The notes below the pieces were generated by a model. That model had not been told where the DNA came from. It searched no databases and saw nothing but the letters and a program-made list of their open reading frames with translations. Position numbers and translations under genes: made by a program. Shown piece by piece: positions 47,673-57,257 of a DNA stretch of 64,000 nt (the stretch's first letter is position 1; each line of letters begins with the position of its first letter). Source of the DNA: Rhynchonema sp. JSB1_4 (taxonomy: Eukaryota; Nematoda; Chromadorea; Monhysterida; Xyalidae); the NCBI GenBank assembly GCA_030248065.1, contig JASAMV010008455.1:1-64000 (forward strand), written 5' to 3'.

Positions 47673-47680
47673 TCGCAGTG

Positions 47681-48076
47681 ATGGTATCCCCCGAGACCCT
47701 CCTATCCATACTATTGGTGCTGTGCACCTGGCTGGCCACAAGTGCCCTGGCCATTTACTCAATCACTGGATGTGGCAAGAAAAACAAAACGGTTCGAATT
47801 GATTTCGCGAAAGATTTCTTTCATTTCGCACACTGATTTTTTCAATTACTAACTTGCTGTTTCAGACCAATGTACAATCGCAAGACAAGGATAAAGCCGG
47901 ACCGCAATTCAAGGTCTGCTTTTTTCACAATGATATTTGTTGCTCAGAATGCGCAATGTGGCGCATTGTTGTGCAAAATTGGTTGAAAGTCCGCAACATT
48001 TTTTCAGGAAGCCGACGACCCAATGTACGACACGATGCACGACCTCGACGACAAAGTTTTTGAAAAGAAACAATAA
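47681..48076 (+). CDS. Small single-pass membrane protein A (tandem paralogue)
   Basis: Three exons, 47681-47791, 47866-47913 and 48008-48076 (TAA), encode 75 residues. The start MVSPETLLSILLVLCTWLA leads into a hydrophobic segment to about residue 29, followed by GCGKKNKT, a stop-transfer-like basic stretch. The remaining 45 residues are hydrophilic and end DDPMYDTMHDLDDKVFEKKQ. The topology is one N-terminal membrane anchor (or signal anchor) with a short charged cytosolic tail holding a conserved tyrosine, YDTM. All exons end on codon boundaries. A paralogue lies 3.4 kb downstream in the same orientation. I do not recognise the family with certainty; small worm-specific membrane proteins with similar DPxY tails are possible relatives. 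Function unknown. Confidence 0.85.
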
Positions 48077-48774
48077 ATCGGACCACCAACAAGCACATAT
48101 ACCTAACAACATCGACAAATAATACAAATCAAAACGCACTCTCAGTGTTGCCTAGACCATTAAAACCGACAAAACAACATGAAAAAAATTTCAAAGTGCA
48201 TTAAAGTTTGTTTTTGAGCCCTCGCTTGGTATGGTTTTCTAAATCAATAATCGCTGCGGGCTAAAAATAATCTTTTCAACCTTGGCGATTTATGAAACAT
48301 CACACGATGTAAACACGTGCGTGATCATATAAATGGTTCCTGAAAAGCTGTGTATGATTTTGAGCAGAAAATTAATGAGATTCATCAACAACCAATAAAA
48401 GCAACTGATGTATAAAGAAAACTGTGTATTTATTCAATTATGTTGTTTTTAAGAGCGTGGGGTGGTAAGAATCGCAAACTACGGTTCACAAAACTGAAAT
48501 TTTGGATATGGTTTTTTTGATGGGAAATCAATGCCACAACATATTTAGGAATGCTCACCAAGTTTGGCATTCCAAATTTAAGTATACTTTCAGTAATTTC
48601 AATTTAAAGGTGCTCCGTTTGTATTTTTTGGGAAATTTTAAAAATGAAAAATGCTGAAAAAATAAATGTCAATCCAATTGGATCTCGGCCGATAAACTAC
48701 ATTCGGTGCTGAAATTTGCAAACTCATAGCAGTTTTTTGTCCGCTTTTCAGCTGCGCAAAAATAGTTGCATGAT

Positions 48775-49990
48775 ATTGGATGTTTTCTCTTCCATTGCAT
48801 TTTTTTAAAAAAATGTCAAAAAAACGAGTGCTTCTCAGAAACACCCAATTTTAAAAAAGTCCTCACCGACGAATTCTTTCTATTGGGTCTCAAAATTTGC
48901 GCCATAAAATTCTGGTATTGGCGTACAAATCTGGTTTGTGACAAATTTGAATATTGTCGGCAATTTATGTTAGTATGAAGCAAAAAAAATTTCGTCGTTT
49001 TATTTTCTTTCTTGTTGTATCGTGGTACGCAGCTCAATTGAATGATGGAATATGTAAAAATTGATGTATGTGATTGCCAAATATTAGTTCTGATGTGTAT
49101 GCTGCTGAAACCTACATATGTGTTTCTTAACCGTAAATACCACGAGAGTGCTTTCAATTTATGTGCTTTTCAAGGCAACCGTTTGTTAGGAAAATGCAGC
49201 AAATCTGTGAATGGCTATTCGTTTTGTTTCAACTCTTGCCTATTTCTAAATGTTTTTGCATTGCATCAAGTTACGAAATAAAAAGTAATAATGGTAAAAC
49301 GTTCACCCAAAACCCGCGACGCAAAAAAACACACGCTACAGGGTTTGAACCTGCGCGACAGACACACGCACGCATGCTCAATGCTGCGCCTAACCGATTG
49401 CGCTATGCAATCCAACCGCTGGCTTGCCTTAATGTGTTACATAAATGTAATTGCGCGTGCGCATGTGTGTTCTGCCGTTTACATAAAACGTGTTGTGTTG
49501 CAGCTATAATGTGTGTGTTGACTGCTTGTATAATGTGTGTTGTTGTTGCTTGTTGCTCACCTCGTGTGATGCACAGCGAATTGTCGGCCACTTGAAAAAT
49601 CATTATTGCCAATCACGGCCGGTGCCCAATAGCTTGCATTTCTGAACTTGTATCCATTTTGATAGCTTGTCATGTGTCATGAACAAGCTGTTTACTTTCA
49701 AACTACATTGACAAGCATCTTGTTGCCGTTCGTGACACCCACATCGGTCGTTTCTCCAATGTGAATCCGTGCAAAGAAAAAGACAAAAAAGCGAGAAAAA
49801 AAACAAAAAAATGTTCTTTATCTAAACTTTTCAGGAGATATTCAAATTTGTCACAAACCAGATTTATAAACCAATATCAGAATTTTATGGCGCACATTTT
49901 GAGACCAAATAGAAAGAATTCGTCGGTGAGGACTTTTTTAAAATTGGTTGTTTTTGATATGCATTAAATTTCAGAGCTGATTTTTGAAAA
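48775..49990. repeat. Inverted repeat with 0.9 kb spacer
   Basis: AAAGTCCTCACCGACGAATTC at about 48857 recurs in inverse form at about 49917-49937, with neighbouring matches CTGGTTTGTGACAAATTTGAA and ATTTTATGGCGC. The arms are roughly 160-180 bases and about 90% identical by eye. The spacer holds the tRNA-like sequence. It may be an element with long terminal inverted repeats or a rearranged duplicate. Confidence 0.6.
49328..49414 (-). pseudogene. tRNA-like sequence (relic or SINE head)
   Basis: On the minus strand TAGCGCAATCGGTTAGGCGC fits a tRNA A box and D arm, and CAGGTTCAAACCCTG fits a B box with a paired T arm. The middle has GCATTGAGCATGC, which could present a GAG (Leu) anticodon on a weak 3-bp stem. 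The 5' and 3' ends do not form an acceptor stem. It is more likely a decayed tRNA or a tRNA-derived SINE promoter than an active gene. Confidence 0.5.
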
Positions 49991-50446
49991 ATTCAACGGA
50001 AGAGAAAATTCAGCGAATTTTTGCCTTTATTTTTACATGGTTGAAAAGTAGATAACAAATTGACTATTATGTGTGATTTTCATTAAATAGCACCCGATCT
50101 AAAACAAATGACAGCCTCATCAACATAAACTTGGTACATTTTTGGAATTTCAAGAAATCTTCGACCTGCCCACTTAAATGCGCCCATAACTATTTAATGC
50201 TTTGGATTTTGGAACCAAAATTTTGTATGTGTCTTAGTAAGTGTAGTAGTCAACTTTTTGTGCAATACGAGCGAAATCCATTTTTTTCGATTTGTGAACC
50301 CTATTCCATTGACACCTATCTGTTACTATTCCCCCGCGCTCTTAAGAACAAACTATTCTCTTCAAAACGTTTTCGAGAAGGAGTATATTGACAACAACAA
50401 CGCCGCGGTGGATTACGTGATGGCGGAGGATGTCAATTTACAAATA

Positions 50447-50745
50447 TAAAGGCAGTCTACGGGAGGTTGTCACTCAGCCCCCGAATACCGTAACCCACCG
50501 TAATTTTGATCTGCAAGGATCGTGTCGAGACCATTTTGTTTTTTATCTATGTTTTGCGTGTTAGCGCCAACACCAACCAATATTTCGAAGTTTTGGTGAT
50601 CGACGCGCACGATGACAATTTCCAGCTTGCTGCCGCTAATACACGTGTCGATAAGCAGCAATCAGCGTGGGTGTCGCAACGATCTCGCTTGCGGTGGGTT
50701 ACGGTATTCTGGGGCTGAGTGACAACCACCCGTAGACTGCCTTTA
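50447..50745. mobile_element. TA-flanked MITE (AAGGCAGTCTACGGG family), copy 2
   Basis: Element 50449-50743, 295 bases, with ends AAGGCAGTCTACGGGAGG / CCACCCGTAGACTGCCTT and TA on both sides (50447-50448, 50744-50745). About 50-base terminal repeats include CAGCCCCCGAATACCGTAAC. The interior is the inverse of the 3289 copy. Confidence 0.85.
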
Positions 50746-51022
50746 CCTGACTTTCACCGAAACTTCACTTGCATCTTCTCGACTCAAACACCCAAGCCTC
50801 ATCCTTCCACTCGCGAATTGGGCAAATAATCAGCAACGTTCATTGGATTGACGCAATCAATTTATTTCTACGGTTAGAAAATTATTTTTGTCTATTGGCT
50901 TCATTTATTGTTTCTTTCAGAGTGCAATCACGACAATATTACGTATGTAATTTCCACAGCCGGATAGCCAACATTTTCACCCTCCGTTAATTCGAAAACT
51001 TGACATCTAAAATACGTCGAGC

Positions 51023-51050
51023 GTGAAACATTACCCGGCCTATTCACAGG
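51023..51050 (+). promoter_or_regulatory. Motif plus 3' splice acceptor upstream of the second small gene
   Basis: GTGAAACATTACCCGGCC then TATTCACAG and GTCGCAGTGATG, closely matching 47646-47683. The conserved spacing between motif, acceptor and start codon is about 17 and 9 bases. Confidence 0.5.
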
Positions 51051-51058
51051 TCGCAGTG

Positions 51059-51452
51059 ATGGTATTCCCTGAGACCCTCCTATCCATACTATTGGTGCTG
51101 TGCACCTGGCTGGCCACAAATGCCCTGGCCATTTATGCGATCATTGGCTGTGGCAAGAAAAACAAAACGGTTCGGGAGGAAGTACCGTATAACGTTTATT
51201 TCAAAATATTTATTTTCATATGTTTCAGACCAAAGATGTACAACCTGTAAACAAAGAGGCCGACGATAAACTAGGACCAAAATTCAAGGTAACGTGCAGC
51301 AGTGATTATTGCTTCACCGACCATTCGCCATTCAACGGCAATGTTGCGCAACAATGCCAAGGGATGCTTGAAGTGTTCAATATTGTTTGCAGGACCCCGA
51401 CGATCCAATGTACGACACAATGAATGGACTGGACGACAAAGTTTTCGAATAA
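51059..51452 (+). CDS. Small single-pass membrane protein B (tandem paralogue)
   Basis: Three exons, 51059-51169, 51229-51288 and 51393-51452 (TAA), encode 76 residues with the same exon phases as the 47.7 kb gene. The first exon is nearly identical to its paralogue (MVFPETLLSILLVLCTWLA, GCGKKNKT). Exon 2 differs more and is four codons longer; exon 3 keeps DDPMYDTM and LDDKVFE but lacks the KKQ extension. Conservation of the membrane anchor and the tyrosine-containing tail, with a freer linker between, suggests both ends are under selection. AATAAA at about 51556 is a candidate poly(A) signal. Function unknown. Confidence 0.85.
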
Positions 51453-51975
51453 TGCAATGCAATCAAAATAGAAATCGATCAAAATTCGTACCAATAACAT
51501 CTGACTAAGAAGCACAATGGAAAATGTACGGTACAAATGTGCGAAAACTTTTGAAATAAAGTGATCAGTACATAAAGTAAATATGATCTTTAGCTGGAAC
51601 AAAACAATTCGCGAACTCGCGAAACTATTTGTAAAATCCTCAAGGTGAGATGCTGCGAAAAGAAACATCAACCGAATAATTGTGATCTGAATTGGTCAGG
51701 GAAATGATTAGGAAGGGAATAACATAAGAAATCAATTCAGTAAATACACATAATTGAATGAGTAGTTAACTGGTGAAGAAAGAGAAAAAAATCGTGATGG
51801 AATTTAATTGAAAATTACTTGTGGAATTTAACGAATAAGTTAAAGTCAAAAACGTCTTCAAACACTGTTGGTAGTTTGGCCATTTCTAACCACAGCTGGG
51901 TTCATCGGTTCGCTTTCCTCAACTGACTTGCCTGAAAAGAGTCCTAAAAGTCAGTTACAATCATCACGAGACGGT

Positions 51976-54685
51976 TTAATTTGTTGGATTGCTCAACTTT
52001 TGGAAAACTGGAAAAAATCCAACCCAACCGGTTTGTGTGGAGCTGCGTTGACTCCGGTTCGCTCCATCGGTGAACGTGGTCATTTCGTGTGCCGATTGGC
52101 GTCGGTGACCGCGACGGAACGTAAAATCCAAAAGGGACTTTACGCTCTGACGGTATGGCGCGTAGATGGTTGTCGTGATCACGGGGTTGACAATCTGTGT
52201 TTGAGTAATGTTTCAATATTAGACTGGTTTTATTTTGACGGTAGAACAGCTAGCCACAATTATAAAGATTATAAACCTTTAGCAATTTATCAAAACCTTG
52301 GTGATATTGATCCGGTCTTGCTTCGGTCAAGTGATTGGTATTTTACGAGAGGTTTGCTAGGCTGGCCAAAACATGAGATCAGTCTCGAAATATCGTCAAC
52401 ACACAATCAAGAGAACAGCACAGCACAGGACCATAGCGAGAGTCTCTCACCGGATTCAAACACAACAAGTAGAACAACGTCCAACTGAGATAGAGAATCA
52501 ACAACGATTCTGAACTGCAATGGTTTTGTCGAATTGACGGCAATGAGTGTAATCTGCAAATGTGCTTTCTAGCAGGCAAAGGTATAATTTGTCAGTACAT
52601 TTTTTCAAAATTATTTTTTGAAACGATATTAAGTTTACCAAAATTGTATGAAAACCACCATGCTACCAACATTATGATATGAAAGTTTTACCTTGCCAAA
52701 TTGAAGAGTCTATATGGCACGAGGCTGACCAGTGTCCAAAACGTGGTGGCAAATATGAAAATGAACGACCTCAACTTGGTGCTGTAACTGTGCTGGATGG
52801 GCGGATCCGTTTGCGAAGAACGCTGCTGTACTCGGGTCAGGTGGAATAGATAGAGACTGAAACATTAGGGGTCCAAATGATACAATCGCATCTTGACTAA
52901 TATTTTGGGTGTTGCGAAAGCAGTGGTCGCTGCTCGATAAACCTATCTCAGCTCAGAACCAAGTCAATACACAATTTGGAAACTGAAGATGGCTTTGCGC
53001 ACCGGTCACAGGTGTTTTCTTCTATGACAGGAAGACATGGCAAGCACTTACAACAGTGTGTGTGTGACCGATATGTGGTGCCAATTTCGCCAACCTGAGC
53101 ACAGCACTGGACACAATTGGTGTGACACACACGAACATCGTGTGAATCTCGTAGTATGGTGACGGCACAACCGAGTCAACGCACAATTCGGTCGGAATCC
53201 ATAAAACGTACACATGCACGTACAGCGCACTCACAACCCAGAGCACACCAACGGATTTCAGAGCTCGCTTCCGTGTAACCAGCGTGTCGTAATGTAATGG
53301 ACATCTGGAAATATAGAGAACCTGACGATGACTTGGTGCCAGTGGTGTCGTTGGGGGGGAAGGGGGGTTACCCCCCTAGTATCCGGTATCCGGTATCTTG
53401 ATTTTTTCACCCAGGGGTATCCGGTATCCTGACTTTTTGTCCAGGGGTATCCTACCCTAAAATTTTCCGAAAACCGTAAAAATCACCCATTTTTACCTCT
53501 AAAATGCTCAAAATCGCTTCCTGGCGCAAGCATAACCCCCAAAAATGACCGTTTTTGCGCTTCCAACACCAATTTTGCTCAATTTTCGTCTAAAAAAACT
53601 GACCTTTTTTGAACAACCCCCCTGGGTATCCGAGATTTTTTATTTTGGGAGGCAACCCCCCCACTGGTATCCGAGATTTTTCATTTTGGGTATCCGGTAT
53701 CCGAAAATTTTGGATTTTGGGTATCCGGTATCCTGACTTTTTGATTTCCCAACGACACCACTGCTTGGTGCACCAACTGTCTGTCTGTGAGGTGAATTAG
53801 TTTGTCATCATGCGCACTGTTGTCGATTATAATGGGTGCTCTGGTCATTTTTTTGCATTAATTTTTGCACATGAACCTATAAAAAAAGTTCCTGCGGATA
53901 AAAGTACCATGGCATTTAAACTGGCTCATGACGTGCATTTAAACTGGCTTACCGAAAATATATCAATTTGTCGACATTGAGGAACACGAGTGCCAGCCCG
54001 GATACAGCAATGCCGAGCCACATGGCCAGTTTGTGTGGACACGCGATCCAGTCCTGAGCGCTGAACTGCGCGAAATGGGGGGACAGACGGGCCAGGTTGT
54101 CAAGGGGCATGGCGAAACCTGCACCAGGACATCATACGTGATCGGCATATGTAATCGAGTCTGTCTGTGACTTCATTGGATTGACAATAGTTAATAGTGC
54201 TAATGGGTAGAGGAGCAAGGATAAAGACGTATATACTATCACACTGGCAACTGAACGGCCCGCGTGGTCAAGTCCTGACTGTCCTGTCACATTGTCAGTC
54301 ATCATGCCCAACGATAACATAAGAGACACGGCCAATCCACTGTGGCACGGATGATCGGGACCTGTCATTTGCGGTCCCTAGTGGTAACACCTCGGCTGAT
54401 CGGGGTTCAAAACACTATAAGGAGGGAGCACTGTACCCCTTGCCCACCTGTCAGTAACGTATCGGCGAGTGTCATTGTGCACACAAGTAGATGCACCGCA
54501 TCGGAATTGCGTTTGAACAACGACCAAGCGCGAAACACAATTGCCCCATTGAGCAGCGTGGCCAGTGCACTCAGAATCAGCACCACATAACCGCAAATGT
54601 CTTTTAGGGCAATTAGGTTTTGAATGTGGATTTTGCAACTTTCAGGTATGTCGGTGACATTATTGTTCACGGTTATGTTGGTCAT
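51976..54685 (-). CDS. Rhodopsin-like (class A) G-protein-coupled receptor, orphan
   Basis: Six exons, 54448-54685, 53953-54118, 53095-53304, 52692-52856, 52451-52514 and 51976-52194, join in frame to 353 residues. The N-terminus has sites NIT and NVT for N-glycosylation. TM1 is GYVVLILSALATLLNGAIVF; TM2 contains LLVCTMTLADTLL; TM3 AMWLGIAVSGLALVFLNVD. At the TM3 end DKL replaces the usual DRY, followed by CPLHY. TM4 is SVGVLWVVSALYVHVYVLW, TM6 SFIFIFATTFWTLVSLVPY, and TM7 LSWTLFYLLCLNPIVNP. The canonical NPxxY is represented by NPVIT. The cytosolic tail is Ser/Thr/Arg-rich. Ligand unknown; the sequence does not let me choose between amine, peptide or chemosensory subfamilies. A hAT-like element sits in intron 2. 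Confidence 0.88.
53332..53771. mobile_element. hAT-like MITE with 8-bp target duplication
   Basis: Element 53340-53763 has ends CAGTGGTGTCGTTGGG / CCCAACGACACCACTG and the exact duplication CTTGGTGC on both sides (53332-53339, 53764-53771). The interior has repeated GGTATCCGGTATCC units. Located in intron 2 of the receptor gene. Related relic at 7135-7535. Confidence 0.88.
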
Positions 54686-55419
54686 CTGGAGACCAGTATT
54701 GTCTCTGGGAGCAGAAACAAGTTTTATGTCCTGAGAACTGCAAAAAATTTACACATGCCATAAACACGAAAACCCGCGTGTTTGAAAGATTGATAATTAG
54801 CTGTATTTTCGTGAACAAAAACATTGCTGCGTCATCAACAACAGGGTCATCCTGGCAATAATTTGTTTACTGTTTATTCGAAAACATGGAAAGCAGCTGA
54901 GCAAGTTCGAAGTTTCATAAATTGAAAAACTTTGAGAATAGCTTCCGTGTCAACTCACGCATGTTATTCAATCAAACATTTGAGTTTATCGTTGGATGTC
55001 ATTTGATACTTCTGTTATCGCACTGGCACGCAGGCGCAAGCCTCATCTCAGCTGGGGCTCGTCCGCAGTAATCCAAATAATTTTTGTGCGTGTTTTAGCA
55101 ACGATTTGACTAAAAGCTTGCGCGCGATAGTGCCTTTTGCCATGTTTAACATTTGTCAATTTTTCACCTTTTCTGTCTAATTCAGTAAGTCAAAAGATCG
55201 AATTCCATGCGAGCCGAAACAAGAGATATTTGTGACTGTGTCCAGGTATTTTCATGACCTGTTGGAGCAATTGTGCGATTTATTTTCACCTCAAGTTTGA
55301 AACTCAGTATATTCCAGTTCTGTTGCCTCAGTGGTAAGAAAATATACGTACATTTGCGTCCTCTGTTTAATTTTTCTGCTAAAATGTTTACAGGCTTTGT
55401 TATGTTCCTCAGTACGTTT

Positions 55420-55805
55420 CAAGTGCCAACAGTCAACCCGTGCAGCTGATGTTTCACAATCGTCAAATACAGTAAAGTAACAAATCCGGTACGCATGGTA
55501 TAGTTCACACAGCTTGGTGTGTGGAGCAGCTGCCAATGATTTCAATTTAATGCCCGTTAAAAGATTTTATTTTAAAGCGATAGCGTGAAACATCACGCAA
55601 CTTGAGAGAAAGGAGCGGAATAAACTCAAACGGAGAGAAAGACACGCACACACACACATGGTACGTACAGTACATCTTGTGCTCACTTCATTCTCTCCGT
55701 GTGAGTTTTATCCGCTGCTTTCTTTCAAGTGCATTGATTTGAAATCATTGGCAGCTGCCCCACACACAAGGTATTGCTGCACGGGTTGACTGTTGGCGCA
55801 TTAAA
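55420..55805. mobile_element. Foldback element, 0.4 kb
   Basis: GCCAACAGTCAACCCGTGCAGC at the left is mirrored at the right by GCTGCACGGGTTGACTGTTGG; inner mirrored pairs include GGCAGCTGCCAATGATTTCA-type and GAGAGAA-AGGAGCGG segments. The recurrent motif occurs at two asymmetric places in it (55446, 55586). No flanking duplication determined. Confidence 0.6.
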
Positions 55806-55867
55806 TGTGGTGATGAACATAATAAAGCCCGTGAATCATTTTACCCCGAAAATTAAACACAGCACAG

Positions 55868-56245
55868 GAGTATAGTATAGTTCAACCACGAGCTCGTGAG
55901 ACGACTTTTTTAAAGCTTGCTTGGACAGATTCAAAAATGCTCCGGTTACACGGTTTCGAAAAGCAAAAGAAAGAGATTTGTCTGAGAGAGACGATGACAA
56001 GTTCGAGCTGGCTGACCTCAATTTGTTGCGTGCTTACGCGAACAGCAATGTTGTTCAACACACAAATGTTTTGGGAGTGAAAAGGGAATTTACGCACCGA
56101 GGTGGAGAGCGTATTTTTACTAAATACGTGCGTTTGTCTTTCTTTTGCTTCCGAAATACGTGGAACCGAAACATTTTTGGATCCGCACAAGCCAACTTCA
56201 ACAAAACTCGTCTCATGAGATCGTGGTTGGACTATACGCGTAAGT
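55868..56245. mobile_element. Foldback element, 0.4 kb
   Basis: TATAGTTCAACCACGAGCTC at the left and GATCGTGGTTGGACTATA at the right, with inner mirrored AAGCAAAAGAAAG / CTTTCTTTTGCTT. Frames of 111 and 131 codons on the two strands are products of the mirrored arms. Arm identity is lower than in the TTAA elements, suggesting greater age. Confidence 0.55.
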
Positions 56246-57257
56246 TGCGTAGGTGATATTTTCTTATGTACCACCATATGCGTATTTCAGTGAATCGGGA
56301 ATCAACTGCGTGGAAACTTTATTTTTTTGGTGCGACTGAAAAGATGAGGGGGCATGTGCACAGGTATACAGCATGTGTACTATACAGCCAAATGAATTCA
56401 AAGAACCATTCACGCATTCAAATTTGCCATCGCTTCAGATATTTCTTCAGGTACTGTAGAGACCGCTTCGGGAGCAGAAAAATGACGTCTTGGCATGTAC
56501 GCATATGCTGTTTGAAAACAAGGTGGTACCAAATTTGGCATATTATTTCCCAGCATCAATGATGTTCGCAGTAGGAGCCTGAAAGTGTTTGTTTCGACAA
56601 AACGTTCAGGAAAACGCAATTTGGGTATTTACACGGTAGAACACGATCCTTTGCTTTTGATAAAATTATGCTCATTTGCGCGGCACTAAAATTCGGAATT
56701 TCGCGCAAAGACGAACTTTGAAAAAAATAAACGACCCACACACAATGTACCAAAGCTCCTTTGTCCTTGACCAGAGCGTCCTTGGTAACGGAGACAAAAC
56801 CCTACAAGATCAAGCTTGCTGACCAAAAGTGTGCCACTACAACTTTAGGTGTACTGAAAAAAAGTTTAGTGGGTACACATGGCTTGTGGCTATGGTTCAT
56901 GCGAAGAATACAAAGTTCTGGGACAAAAGAAAGGGCGACAACAATCATAACCCCGTGTTACACGAAACAATAACGTGCAGTTGGCCTGTTTTTTGTGTGC
57001 ATCCGTGAGCGTTTTCAGCGCATTTGGAATTCGAAGAAAAACGTGTTTTTATCATTCCATTTGTAAAAGCTGTGGTAAAAAAACGTGAACGCGCTTCGCT
57101 CGATCTTCGTTACAAAGAAATATACATACAGTAGTTACACAAATATACATACTGTATCTTCCCATATTCTTTAATACAGATATCAGTGTGTACCTGCCGA
57201 AGGGTGTTCCAGTGCTCTTCCGATTTGCCCCAACCCAAAAATTAACCACCACTGACG

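Larger units (their letters stand above)
48077..51022. other. Region between the two small genes: inverted repeat, tRNA-like relic, MITE
   Basis: Contains an inverted repeat (about 48775-48960 against 49835-49990), a tRNA-like sequence, and a TA MITE (50449-50743), each listed separately. One recurrent-motif copy is at 48294 (TGAAACATCACAC). No protein gene is seen. Confidence 0.5.
54686..57257. other. Intergenic region between divergent receptor and doublecortin-repeat genes
   Basis: No gene is seen. It contains two foldbacks listed separately and recurrent-motif copies at 55446 and 55586. Near 57125-57160 there is an imperfect palindrome (ATACATACAGTA / TACATACTGTAT). Promoters of both flanking genes should lie here but no specific element can be named. 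Confidence 0.45.

Noticed and set aside
51868..52488. 206-codon plus-strand open frame
   Set aside because: It is the antisense shadow of the last two exons of the receptor gene, which have clear TM7 homology, splice sites and frame continuity on the minus strand.
55882..56277. 131-codon minus-strand frame and 111-codon plus-strand frame
   Set aside because: Both lie on the mirrored arms of a foldback element and have no recognisable domain.
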